The notes under the pieces are model-generated. The model saw only the letters and a list, made by a program, of their open reading frames with translations, ran no database searches and was not told the origin of the DNA. A DNA stretch of 64,000 nucleotides, taken from contig NC_092047.1 in assembly GCF_003086295.3 (NCBI RefSeq), positions 120,038,949-120,102,948 on the forward strand. Reading direction: 5' to 3'. Of the stretch, positions 22,129 through 37,764 are shown in pieces. Position 1 is the stretch's first letter, and each line of letters starts with the position of its first letter. The position numbers were made by a program, and so were the translations under genes. This DNA is from Arachis hypogaea. Lineage: Eukaryota; Streptophyta; Magnoliopsida; Fabales; Fabaceae.

Positions 22129-24978
22129 ATGGATCAGGATGAAAAGTTGCGGAAGTGTTCCAATATGAAATGCCAAAGGGTAAGGACATTGGTTGAAATT
22201 GTCATTTCTCTGTGCATATATAATTGCAAATCGTTTAACTCATCCTGCTCTTCGCATTCTTCCCTAATTGAAGCACACCTCTGGATTGAGTGTTGACAAA
22301 AATGTATGCTCTGTTAACTTAAATTGAATAATGTTGAAGTAGGCACAAACCTTAGGTATAATATAATTTGATTGTTGTTCACTTGTTGAAACGATTCAAA
22401 CACGTTTTTTTTTTTCCTTTAAAAAATTATGAGTAAATTGTATTTGCTCTGCGAACTAGTGCAAGTCAACTTGCAAGCCTGATTTGAATAGTGTTTTTGT
22501 ATGAACATTGAACACTCATCTGAATTTATGTCATTGTTTTGTAATGGTCTTCTTGAATTAACTGTGAACAGCAATGTGGCATTTCTGAAGGTATATGATT
22601 TATGATTTCTCTATTTCACATTTCCTTAGGTTCAGGTGGATGAATCATCTGTGCCTGCTCTTAAAGATGAAGCAATGGAAGTTGACCATTTTCTTGCAGA
22701 AAATAGAAATGAGCATGTCTCAGTAGATGGTATATTGTAATCTATATGAGAATGACGGAAGGAAATGCTTTGATGTTGAAAATGTTTCCTTTGGATCTTA
22801 ATTGGATTTAAAATTGATTATTAATTCTATATCGATATTGTGATTATTTTTTTAGGACAATGGGAATTTGCTTTCAGACTTTATTTGTAATTTCCCAAGT
22901 TATTTGTGATGTTCAATCTGATAGTAGTGTGTGTACATTCATCAGGTGGTTTGGATATTCATGCAGCTTTCAATGGAAAGGATGACTTGGAGATGGAGGT
23001 AATTGTCTCTACTAACAGTTATTACTAGGTGATGTTGAAACTAGTAGTTCAAATATATTGAACTTAAACTGCTTGATGATTGAGTATTTGAAATTTGAGG
23101 CTATCATGGTATATTTGTATGTTGCCTCATCTAATGTTGAACAGTATATTTTCCCCTTTTCTTATTTCAAAAATTTTCCATGCCCATATTTTGTTAGTAT
23201 GAACATTGTCTTAATATTCTTAGGTCCTTGATGGATTTTTGGATGATGTTGAAATCGATGACCTTGAAGGAACTGATGTTTTCTCTGGTGCATGCGAGGA
23301 GGTTTTTTTTGGTAAATAATTAAGTAACAATATCTTATAATGATATGATATTCAAATAGAAAAGAAAAGAACAAGTCTTTGCCTTGTTATTTTCGTTAAG
23401 CTTTTCCTTTTCAAATATTGTATTTTGTAATTTTATCTTTCCAATCTACAGATTTTGAATTTGACAGCAAGGCTGAGGTGCTTGGCCCTGGTCCTTGTGA
23501 AGGTTCCCTTCTGCAAAACTCAACTTCAGAAAGTCATTCTTCAGAATTGAGTGGAAGCAGCATTGTTGGTTGGGTATCAGAATCTACAAAACTACCCATT
23601 GCACAATCTGAATGCAAAAATAATCCTCTAGATGATGTAGTATCCTATCAATCACGTGGTGCCTTCAGGAACAATCCTCATCAACCGGCAAATGAGGATT
23701 GCCTGTACAACATTTCACTCGACATACCGCATCTACATCAGTTGAATAATGATCATCATTTGGCTGGTGGTATATTATATTGTAAAAGGGAAACGGGTTC
23801 AATTGAAAAGAGTCAACCTACTGCACTTAAAGAGAAGAGATTCCGAAAGCCTACTCTTAGGTACATTGAAGAGACTTCAAATTCAAGGTCAAAGGAAAAG
23901 GTACCAACTGCTGGTACAAAAAGAAAACATTCAAGTGCCTCATCATGTGATGAACTTCATATAAGAATTAAAGCATTGAGAAAGATTCGAGTTGAGAAGT
24001 CTAGTAATGGAATTAGTGATGTGACAATCCCAAAGTTGAAAGCTCACAGGGGCCGACCAAAGAAAGAGGTAGGGTTTTATCTGAAAAGAATTTTTCTCAT
24101 TGTGCATCCCTCGTGTCTTGCTTGTTTCCAAGTGGGGCTTAGATTCATTGTACACTATTTCTCAATTACAAGATCAATAATCACCTCTAGTTTGCTCGTA
24201 ATTCTATATTCTAATATTATGTTATTCATTTCTATATCTGCTTTTATTACTGGACATTATTCTTTTTCATTTAACAAGGCATTTGTTTTTGTAGAAACTT
24301 GATGATGAGGAGGCATTTTCCTTGGACTCTGAGGATGAATGTTTGACACCAAAAAGATCTAAAAAGAAAGATCGGAGAAAGCATCAGAGGATGTGGACTC
24401 TCTCTGAGGTTATTAAGTTGGTTGATGGCATATCTGAATATGGAGTTGGTAGGTGGACGGATATAAAGAGGTTTTCATTTTCTTCTTCAAGCTATCGAAC
24501 ACCCATAGATCTCAGGGTACTTCACAAAGCCTTGTCTATTTCAATTGCTTCCTTCTTTGCAAACCAGAGTTTTCTAAATGTGATTTCTGCAGGACAAGTG
24601 GCGTAATCTTTTAAGAGCCAGTTCCATTCAGACAAACACAATAGACCAGAAAGAGGTTAAATTTCTTCCTTTAAGAAAATTTGATGATGTATTACAAATA
24701 TTTCAGTTAGTTCTATTGAGGTGCCAATATATGATTACAATCATTTGTGGTTGCAGGATGATCAAAATGATGATCATACTTTACGCCCCCTACCATTTAA
24801 CGTGGCATGCCGTGTGCGTGAATTGGCTAAAATTCACCCGTACCCAAGGCAACGCGGCGGCTCAAAGAATTCTCGCGGTAGCAAACTTGGTACTTCTACT
24901 TCAGTTAGTCAAAGTAAAGATTCTCCTCCCATTGGCCAGAGCAAAAGAAATATACGGAGGAAGTGTACTTACAAGTGA
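22129..24978 (+). CDS. TRF-like telobox Myb protein (TRFL8-like)
   Basis: Eight exons: 22129-22179, 22630-22729, 22946-22998, 23224-23311, 23452-24068, 24295-24516, 24593-24655 and 24757-24978. They encode 471 residues. The first 130 residues are acidic. The middle is Ser-rich with basic clusters (KEKRFRKPTLRY, RGRPKK). A nuclear-type run, KRSKKKDRRKHQR, leads into one C-terminal Myb domain (~335-388): MWTLSEVIKLVDGIS, YGVGRWTDIKR, then the insert SFSSSSYRTP and the telobox-like helix IDLRDKWRNLLR (374-385). This extended single Myb is typical of plant TRF-like proteins, which bind TTTAGGG-type DNA in some cases; whether this one binds telomeres is unknown. TRFL8 is preferred over TRFL3/6 because, as I recall, it lies near TCP11 and PAL1 in Arabidopsis. 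Confidence 0.9.
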
Positions 24979-25570
24979 AACTCCCTCTGTAACAGAGGTG
25001 AATCCATAGTCACAAAAAATCTTGTTGAAATTTAGATATATCATTTGCACAGCTATATACATTTAGTAGTTTCTGTTGGTCTTTTACAAAGGCATAGAAA
25101 ATTTTTTTAGTTGTAAACTTGAGGAATTATTAGTTGGCTCCGCTCTACATAAATTTGCCATGGTTAATGCCTAATCCCTGCAAGAGTATGATTTCTTAAA
25201 TGATGTCTGATATGTTTTAAAACCAAGTTTAGATGTAAAACATTTGACATCATGATGAGAGAAGGGTGTTATGAGCTTCATCTTGCAGCATTTATCTTCT
25301 TTTCACACACAAAATATCGAGTTGTTTGCACTCTTGTTTTTTCCTTTTGACACCTAGGGAATTTTACTCCCCTTTATCATTAACCTATCCTTCATTTTAT
25401 TCTCCACTTTTTTTTACTGTTACGAGAGGATTCAATTCTTTAGAAATTCAGAGATGGCACGACTAGCTAAGTAACAAAATAAGAGTACTACATAAATGTG
25501 TTTGCATTAGTTGAATATTACAAATGATTTCACATGAAATTGTAGAGAGCAGCAAAGACGTTAAGCTAGC

Positions 25571-25571
<1 letters not shown>

Positions 25572-25616
<45 letters not shown>
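25572..25616. repeat. (GA)n microsatellite
   Basis: About 22 perfect GA units follow tagctagcta-like sequence. It is a candidate polymorphic marker locus, downstream of the TRFL gene and outside any exon. Confidence 0.97.
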
Positions 25617-25619
<3 letters not shown>

Positions 25620-26984
25620 AAACTTGAGGCGTTGTTGTGTGCAAAGCAAGTTCTCAAAAGAGAAGAATGAAGAGTAAGTAAGTATGCTTCCTATAGGGAA
25701 GCATGGAGAGGTGTTGATTGTGAGATATGGGAGATGGGAACACAAATGATAGTGTCATCCAAAATGACAGCTCAATAGAACAGATATATGCACGTGGTAT
25801 GGAAACAAAAGGGAAAGGCTGTCTAATCATAATCACAATCATTTTTTACACGAATAGACTCATCATTTGATTTGAATTCAGTTCATCTCTAGCTATAAAT
25901 CTCTCTCGTTAGATATAGTTCATGACATGGCATCGAAGTTTTATATCCAAAAAATCTAGATTTCAATTCTTGATGAATTTCAAAAGTGAAAAGAAATAGC
26001 GTAAAATAAATAAAAAAAGAAAGAAAGTCTATATAAAAATCAAACAAATCCAAAAGAATTTCTTGTTTAAGAGAAAGTGTTAAAAACTGGAGAGGATCCA
26101 TTTCCCATTAGTTCGTGGCCCAACCCTCATGTGCACCATTTCTACAATGACCCTAATCATCATGGACCTTATCATCACTTGTCCTATAGTGTACAATTCC
26201 ATCATCATTCTTATCTTTTTCCTTCTTACTGTTCTTGTAGTTTTAAATTCCTTTTTTTCCCGGGTACTGTAAAAGGAAAAAAAAAAGTGCATAGATTGTT
26301 TTTGAATCAATATTCCGCGTAGTTTGGCATGGTGCCTTGCATGTGACATAAATTACAAGTATCTTAATTGTTATGGGGAATTTGGACAGCAAAGGATGCA
26401 GAACAACCTTGATGGCATTTCAAAATAATATGGAATATATTATTGAGAAGTGCATTGTTCATCCAATGAAGTGCTTCCGTTTTAAAAATGATTTTAATAT
26501 ATAACTCTAGTTTTGTGTCTTATCTAGAAGAAGAAGAAGAATAGTGTTGATGGCAGTTTATTACTGCAGAAGAAGATAGATGATGCGTGAAACTGAAGTT
26601 GGTATTAATTATTGTAATTTGAACCAACCTAGCAATGGCCACATGTGTCTTAAAGGGGATGTATCAATGTGCTGGATCTCAATCATCTCTCTGACCCTTC
26701 TGCATCCAAAAAGGGAAATCTCTTATATTGTCTCCCCATTCCCACAACTACTCTCTTTCACTCTATATTAATGATTCATATTTTCCACTTTAACAATTAT
26801 ATTTTAAGTTGATTCACTGGTCAACTTATTAATACGTTTAAATAAATATTGGGAATTTGAATTACATTTTATATATGTAAAATTTTTTTTTCCAATAACA
26901 AATAACAAATCCTTAAATAGAGGTTAAATTCACGATAAAATAATCATTGGCCTACCAGACTAAAAAATATTATAAAAAATTATA

Positions 26985-27680
26985 GAATAAATATTCAACT
27001 CGGTCCTTATCCATTTTTACAAAAGATAAAGCAATTCCTATCCAAAAACAAAGAACACTTCTACCGTCAACATTTTTTATTTTTGGACACCCTCTGTTAA
27101 AAAATTCATTACATAATAATAAAAATTAGTTTTGTGGGAATTTTATTTGTATTTTATGGGGTTTTAAATCTCCACAAACTATTAATAAGTTTGTTTTTGA
27201 AAAATTTCCTCACCAATTGTGGTTAAGTGAAGAAAAACCATTGATGAAAATGATGTCGCAACAAAAAAGTGATTGTAGTACAAATACCTTTTAAAGGAAA
27301 AAAAAAAAGTAAAATCGAATAAGAAATGAAAGAAGAGAACTTTAATTTTGATAATATTGGTATTGGTGATGATGACGGTAGAGGAGATAATGATGATGAT
27401 AAAGTAATAAAAATAATAGAGGTAGGAATGATAATAATGAGAATAAAAAAAGTAGTGATAATAGTAATAGTAATTAGTTATATTGTTAAAAAGAATTTTA
27501 TGTTAAAATACAAATAAAACTCCCACAAAACTGAATTTTGTTATTATTTAATGAAATTTTTAACAGATGGATCGTATTGTCCCAAAATAAAAAAGTTGAT
27601 AATCGAAGTGTCCCCTTTTTTTTGGACAGGAATCGTTTTGTCCTTCATGAAAATAGATAAAGACCGAATTGGTATTTACT

Positions 27681-27681
<1 letters not shown>
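26985..27681. mobile_element. Foldback element with ~180-bp inverted ends
   Basis: The left end (gaataaatattcaactcggt, then ccttatccatttttac) and the reverse complement of the right end (gagtaaataccaattcggtc, then tttatctattttcatg) stay alignable for about 180 bp on each side, through attttgtgggagttttattt-like words. The ~330-bp centre has a low-complexity gat/aat-rich frame (27326-27517) that is not a gene. The flanks aaaattata and aaatatata agree at 7 of 9 positions, so a 9-bp target duplication is possible but not proven. Confidence 0.75.

Positions 27682-27683
<2 letters not shown>

Positions 27684-27749
<66 letters not shown>
27684..27749. repeat. (TA)n microsatellite
   Basis: About 33 TA units begin within three bases of the right end of the foldback element at 26985-27681. 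Its length is likely to vary between accessions. Confidence 0.97.
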
Positions 27750-27753
<4 letters not shown>

Positions 27754-28529
27754 CCTAAAAAATTGGAGATAATAGACCACCTTTACAACCATACCCTAAC
27801 TCTTATTAGATATGCTAATAAATTGCAATGGTTTAATATTTTATAAACTAAAATATGATACTGTTCTATTTTTGAAGAGGTGAATAATGAATGCATAACA
27901 ACAAATCAAGACATATCATAGATCATAGAAAATAAAATCAAAGTCCAATCTACATTTTGGGTCAAAGTTAAATGTAGTTTTCACTTTTGAGGGAAAATGT
28001 AAAGAATCCGATCCGATCCATAATGTCCATTGAATCTCGTGTGTTGTGCTCACAAGAAGCATATTTTCGTATCCACCCCTTTGCCATGCATATGCCCATT
28101 TCCTGAATTCCTTGGAACTACAAAGCTAATGAAAACTCAAACTTATCCTAGATTCATCTGCAGAACATACATACCAGCTGACACTTTTAAAGTTTTAATA
28201 TTTTGTACGGATACTCATACTAGTACCAATATTTATTTGGTCCTTAGAATATAATAAATAAATAAATAAATAACGCTATATGGCAAACTCCGACTATAAT
28301 CTATCCAGATTGAGAATAATAAATTCACATCTCAATCCATGCATAGAAGCATCCAATACTGAGATTGACAAAGACACTAACACTACTTACAGTTAGTTAA
28401 TTAATAATGCAATATACAAATCTTTTTCTTTGTTTTTTTCCGTGGTCTTGATGCATTGTATAAATCTAAAACGTGATTCATAAACCATGTAGCTCCATTT
28501 TTCGTAAGAATTGTTGTTTCAATTAAGAT

Positions 28530-28640
28530 TCATTAGAATTAGCTAATGAATTATAACTCAAATGATATAGTCTCTCCATGTTCAATTAAGAAATCGCGGG
28601 TTCGAATCTCCTTATCTTTTTTAAGTTAAAGAAATGCGCA
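28530..28640 (+). mobile_element. tRNA-derived SINE remnant
   Basis: A box-A-like stretch, ataactcaaatgatatag, at 28553-28570 is followed 28 nt later by a good RNA polymerase III box B, gggttcgaatctc, at 28598-28610. Then comes a T-rich, A-rich tail. There is no cloverleaf with paired acceptor stem, so it is a SINE head and not a tRNA gene. Ends are approximate. Confidence 0.6.
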
Positions 28641-29589
28641 TCATCCATCTACCAATTATTTAGAGCTAAAAATGCTAATATCAATATCAACATGCAATTA
28701 AAAATTCTAGTAACGAAATTTTGACCCTTGTGTTTTTCAATCATCTCCATTAACATCCGCAGCCAGCCAGCCACCATGCATAATCCACTATATATAACAC
28801 TATACTATTAAGTATTAATCCAAATCTTTACAGCATTGTGGCAATTAAAAGCAATATTATATCACCGACTTTTTTGCACTTAGCAGTACGAAAAATTTTC
28901 AAGAATTACGACTCAAAAAGGAAAGTTGAAGCCACCCTATGAAACACGAATCTGAATAAAGTTCCAACATGTGTCATAAAATAAAAATTAGCCATCCCAA
29001 GTGGATTTTGCACTTAGCCCAAGACACTTATCCCATTCCTCTACTCTCTCTTTCATATCTTATCTTTATTTTTATTTTTTCTTCTCCTTCATGTTGTGGG
29101 GTCTCAGCATTGTGAGAGGGATAGTGAATCATAAGCTCCATACCCTTTCAAGAATTGCAGATAGAAAGCACTGAATCCTTCACTTCTTCCAATCCTAGGA
29201 GGCAGGGGTGTTAATCAGTTATACATACATGATGATGATGATGGTAATGATGATGATGATAACATTGATGTATACATTTTTATATATATGTACCTGTACC
29301 TCCCTAAAATAATCATTGGCAGCATGCATGATCGTACATTTTCGTATAATCAAAATATTCAATTTTCTATATCTATATAAAAAGTAGCTTTAAAATTGAT
29401 GAACATGGGTCAGCAACTATATAGTATACCATAATATATGTAACTGGCACACATTTATTTATTTAATTAAAAAAAATAATAACAAATAATATATTTATAT
29501 TATCAATAGCATAGGCTTCCAATCATGTCAAACATTAATGCTCTTCATTGCATTGGTTTTTCCACTTCATCACATGCCAATGCCACAAT

Positions 29590-29597
29590 TATATAAA
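29590..29597 (+). promoter_or_regulatory. SAUR gene TATA box
   Basis: The word tatataaa lies 154 bp before the SAUR ATG, and a CT-rich leader (tctctctctc run at about 29671-29692) lies between them. Confidence 0.6.
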
Positions 29598-29750
29598 CCT
29601 TTGTAGCTTCTCTCACTCTCTCCAAGTAATACTCATTGCACTTCTTTTGAATCTTTTCCTCTGTTCTTATATGATCTCTCTCTCTCTCTCTCTTTCTATA
29701 TTTAATATCTATATATCATTCATCAACAAGTAGTTAAAATTCTAAGAACT

Positions 29751-30161
29751 ATGAAGACAAGGTTTCTTAGAGGGTGCCTTAACAAGTGCAAGAAAATGGG
29801 AAGCAAAGTGATACCTTGTACTACTGTGTCTGATTCTTGCGACCAATGTTACCTTAAAAAATACACTAACTTGTGGCCTTCATCTTCTAATTCATTGGAT
29901 AAGAGATGCTCCATTCCAAATGATGTTCCAAAGGGTCACTTGGTAGTGTATGTTGGAGAAGAACACAAGAGATTTGTGATCAAAGTTGCATTGCTTCACC
30001 ATCCACTCTTTAGGGCCTTGTTGGATCAAGCTCAAGAAGAGTATGATTTCATTGCCGATTCCAAACTATGCATTCCTTGTGATGAACACATCTTCCTCAG
30101 TGTTCTTCGCTGTGCAAGTTCTCCACAGAATGATCGTGTGTGTTTCTGTCTTTATCTCTGA
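29751..30161 (+). CDS. SAUR-family small auxin-responsive protein
   Basis: An intronless gene of 136 residues, as is usual for SAURs. The first ~55 residues are a variable basic and Cys-containing extension. The SAUR domain runs from NDVPKGHLVVYVGE (57-70) through KRFVIKVALLHHPLFRALLDQAQEEYDF and SKLCIPCDEHIFLSVLRCA (~121). SAUR proteins often inhibit PP2C.D phosphatases and so raise plasma-membrane H+-ATPase activity and cell expansion; this member's role is not known. The long N-terminal extension sets it apart from the SAUR19 clade. Related Arabidopsis SAURs lie, as I recall, in both regions that match this window (At2g37030 and At5g03310). Confidence 0.93.
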   Translation: MKTRFLRGCLNKCKKMGSKVIPCTTVSDSCDQCYLKKYTNLWPSSSNSLDKRCSIPNDVPKGHLVVYVGEEHKRFVIKVALLHHPLFRALLDQAQEEYDFIADSKLCIPCDEHIFLSVLRCASSPQNDRVCFCLYL

Positions 30162-32436
30162 GAGTAGTAGTCTTATATGAACATATATAATTTTTGTATA
30201 CATATATCTCTTCAATCTAATAAATTCTAGGAAAATAATTTATTATGTATAAATAAGTGACGATCTCAATTACATTAGTGGGAAGAATATGACAAATTAT
30301 GTGTTAATAATGGGCCGGGGAATTTCGATTGTTTGATTAATAAATTTAGTAGCAGTAATTGACTAATTTCTATCATCATTGGATCATTTACCATATCCGT
30401 TATGGCCAATTCTTCTATGTCTTTAACTTTAGTGCCGAAATTGTTGAAGTTGTTTTTTGTAGTAAGTTTTAAATATTAAAAAATTATTTATTTTTATATT
30501 TTTTAATTTAAATATTAATTTTTATCTCTTTTTAGTAAGTTAGGCAAGTGTATATAGACACCATAGCATACACCATCTATTATATTCATCAATTATTAAA
30601 GAGTGAAAATCTTGTATTCATAATATTTTTGAATCGGGTTTGGCTTGGCAACATTTTTTACAGAGATGTTTGTACTTTTAAACAATTTTGAGTTTGGTAA
30701 ATAAAAAAATAATGTATTTGTGATTGTAGGCAGCTTTTGAAAAATAAAAATATTTTTTAAAAATAATTAAGGTAAAACATTTCAAAAATAGTTATACTTA
30801 TCAAAATTAAAAAATCTAATATAATCTTATTCGTTAATTAATATTTAAATTTAGTTCTTCTATTATAATATTTTTATATTTTAAAAGAATATATAATCTA
30901 CTTTAAAAAATTAATCAAAATAAAATAACACATTCATTTAGATAAATATCTAATTATCTATCAAAAAGAACTTCATCTCTTTACCATGTTTCCTTTTCAC
31001 CATGCACTTAATATAATGGTTATTCTATGTTTTTTTTTAAAGGGTTTATTCTATTGAACCTGTGCTTTGTATGCTAGGGTATATGCATAGTTAGTCATTT
31101 AAGCTCTTTTTCTTTCCCGGTTCTGGTCAATGCGCCTAGCTGTTTGTGTTTAGTGGTAGCATTTTGAAGCTGAAAAATTTAGTGAGTGATGCTTTCAGCA
31201 ATGAATAATGAAAATTATAAATTCATAATGCGATGAGAGAAAAGAGCATAATAATGGAGGCAAATTGACAAGGCATTGTCACCATTCAGAAAAGTTATCG
31301 ATAGAAAAACTTGGTCCACGGTATGTAGTTCGTGTTTTCAATGGGAAAAGTAGGATAGTTCTTTCTCACAAAAGAAACCATTATAGGAAAGAGGCCTTAA
31401 GTATTAATTAGATTATGGGTAAACGATAAACCACTAAACTAACAAAAATAATTTTGATCTATATGAACGATAAATAAGAAAAAAAATAAAATATAGCAAA
31501 AATAACTAGATATTTAACATATATTCTTAAAAAGTGTTTTAGAAAGTAGATTTAGATACAGTTTAAGAACCAACTTGAGATGGTCGGATAATAAACTCAT
31601 TCATCCGTTTAAAAAAGTATATGTGCATGTAATAACTCATTGACCAATAACAAATTTTTAAACGGAGTTTAGATCCGCGACAAATTTAAAAAAAAAAAGA
31701 TATAAACAGGGTTCTCTTGGGTGAAAGATTGAGCGTAAAGCTTTCAAGGAAAATGATACTGAACGTGATATTTAACATCCTTGCTTTAGAAATAAGTTAA
31801 CTTCAAAGTGCCTTTGTCTATGCTACCTGTGAAAATTTTGGACGTATAATATAATGCTCGTAGATTTTTCCCCATGTAAGATTGTCTTGTTTTCCTTTAA
31901 TTACTGTCAATTTTTAACTATCGTTCGGTTAAATCCTTCCTTACCATTTAAGCCACGGCAAAAGGCTAGACCATTTGTAAATCTACAACTAAAGGCAGTG
32001 TTTATTTCCTCCCTTTTTTCTTTTACTTGAAAATTCGTATCTAAAATGCAAGAACAGAATATCCATAGAAAATATTATATCATTGAATACATATAATCAT
32101 GAAGACATGAACCAAAGTGGTCGAGTCCCGAAAATTCAAGGCACCTACGAAACTTCTCCCAAGATCATAGGCGAAGTTGCGACGGTTCCTTGTAAGCAAT
32201 CACAATTATTAAGTGCAAACACCTTGTTACGTATCTAACAGATAACATGTAACCAACCCAAAAAGGACATGACAACAATAATGAGGACTCAAATATATCA
32301 ATATAATGTCTCCCTGTTGAACTTCACGTATTTTCCCTTTGCTGGGGGATTAAAAAATCCCATACCAGTTAAGAGTACCATAATCGAATTGTAATAAAAT
32401 CCTCAAAATAATCAAAACTTGATGGCGGCAACAGAA
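30162..32436. other. Intergenic between SAUR and adenosine kinase, no gene seen
   Basis: SAUR 3'UTR, then AT-rich DNA. Parts around 30600-30960 have the phrase style of decayed MITEs (acttttaaacaattttgagt), but no ends could be paired. A short stretch near 31260-31410 can be read as a basic peptide but matches nothing I know. Adenosine kinase 3'UTR adjoins 32436. Confidence 0.5.
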
Positions 32437-35996
<3,560 letters not shown>

Positions 35997-36001
35997 TCAC
36001 G

Positions 36002-36009
36002 CTTTATAG
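36002..36009 (-). promoter_or_regulatory. Adenosine kinase TATA-like box
   Basis: On the minus strand the word ctataaag lies about 81 bp before the ATG. Upstream on the same side, GTGGGTCC at 36308-36315 fits the class I TCP consensus. Confidence 0.5.
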
Positions 36010-37764
36010 GCGCTTTCAGATTCTTTTCTGTTATTTACTTATTAATTAATTCTATTATTCACATTTATGAAAAATACTTTACTTATTAAATAAATAATTT
36101 ACCTTCATCCATTTCATTTAAAATCTTTTTTCTTACATCATTAAGTGAATAAGATATGATATGTATACATAGGTTGGTTAGATAATATACCCTTCACCAA
36201 TTGCTAATGGGGGTGTTTTTTGTAATTGAATGCAGTGTGTGCGCTTTCAACTACCCTGTTTCACCAATAGGCAGTAACTGGTGAGATCTGAGAATCCACC
36301 AACCCAGGTGGGTCCCATTTCAGCTCCAACTCCATAAATGTTTGGCATTCGTTGCCATACGGCCATACCACAATTCCACAAAGCTACCCTAACTTGTCGG
36401 TCACCATTTTTCTATTTTGAAATAATTTAAAAAATTATTATATTGACTATCTCCTTATATACGAAAATCATCTATAAAACTAGTTATTTAAATAAAATAT
36501 ATTTTAAATATAAATATATACAAAAACATATATATATACATAAATAAATAATAATGGATTTTAAATATACACATAATACTTTTATATGTATAATTTATTA
36601 TTAAGAAAATAAAAGTCAAATTATTATTATATATAACATTGATTGATAGTGAAAAATCCACACCAACCCCAGACATTTTTTTTCCGGGCAAGGAATATAG
36701 TGTCACCAAGCTTAGACAAAAAAAGAAAGAATTAACAGCCCTCTATTTTATTGTTGATAAAATGTGAAAGTTACACTGTAATTATCTATTAGTAAAGTAG
36801 TATATATCAATTTATTTACACAAAACAAACTAAGCATAGGAAATATTTTTCTTCTAGATATAATCTTCTCCAACAACCGTGTGTTTTTTTCCCTTTTGTT
36901 ATATCAACTTAGATAGCTAATATTGATTTATATTCGATGATACTTTGGATACTTGATGGAGACAAAATTTGTTTACTTTTGCGCTGCATGTTTCCAATTT
37001 TGCCCTTTACCAAAACCTTATATGGTTTGTATTGGAGCTTCGCTTCATTAGATTAGGATATTATTGGTCCCCGATCCATAGACCATAACATTGCTTCCAT
37101 CTGTAGTTTATTAATGTCATCATATTTGACAAGCACTAGCAAAATTCCAATAAACCCTTGACACTACGTGGTTGTTGGAGGCTAATTGGATGAATGGTAT
37201 TGTCTGACCTTAGTTACCTAGCCAATGACCAATGAATAATGATCTATGTACTTCCAACAGGAACAAAAACTTGTGTGTTTGTTTCCCAAATTTGATATCT
37301 TCAAATCATGATTTAGACAACGTGTATATATCCTGAACCAATAAGAAATAAAATACAAAGTGTATATATAGATAGTAGTGATTGAATCAAGCAAATTTCG
37401 AATAAGTTACTAAGCAAATAACCGGCACAGACAAGAAAATTGACGACTATGAATGAACGAAACATTGTATGGTACTTTTATTTAGCTAGATCATTAACAA
37501 GAATACTAGAATGGAGTAAGGAAGGTTTTCAATCAAAGTGCATGTTAGAAGTGTTAGAGACTTGTCCCCTGTCAAAGGCCATAAGACTGCATGGAGGCTG
37601 CTCACTCCATGTCTTTGGTTTCAAGGTCACACATTTAGATGAGTTTTCCATTATGCTGAGGTCCTATTCCTCTGGAAAAGAGAAGGGGAGGGGGGATGAA
37701 CATTAAGTCATTAACAGAAAACAAAATCATTGTCAGCAATTACTTGCTGACTCAAAAGCATAAT
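36010..37764. other. ADK promoter region and IDH 3' side; no gene seen
   Basis: AT-rich DNA with a TA-rich tract at 36480-36620. Frames at 36488-36709 and 37440-37706 have no recognisable domain. The stretch near 37600-37764 is probably the IDH 3'UTR. Confidence 0.55.

Larger units (their letters stand above)
24979..29589. other. Long intergenic region with SSRs, a foldback element and a SINE; no gene seen
   Basis: The listed repeats explain several parts. The minus-strand frames at 25463-25657 and 25654-25842 and the plus frame 26077-26322 (His-rich) do not match any family. A stretch at 29229-29265 is gatgatgat-rich. The part before 29590 is the distal SAUR promoter. Nothing else with clear coding or RNA-gene signal was found. 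Confidence 0.55.

Noticed and set aside
26077..26349. His-rich frames on both strands
   Set aside because: Low-complexity cat/atc words give His on one strand and Met on the other; no family match.
27326..27517. Plus-strand frame rich in Asp, Ile and Lys
   Set aside because: Low-complexity centre of a foldback element.
28553..28610. Possible tRNA gene
   Set aside because: Box B is good but there is no paired acceptor stem or cloverleaf; it fits a SINE better.
31260..31410. Short readable basic peptide (VVRVFNGKSRIVLS-like)
   Set aside because: It has a faint ribosomal-protein feel but no match I could defend, and no start or splice context.
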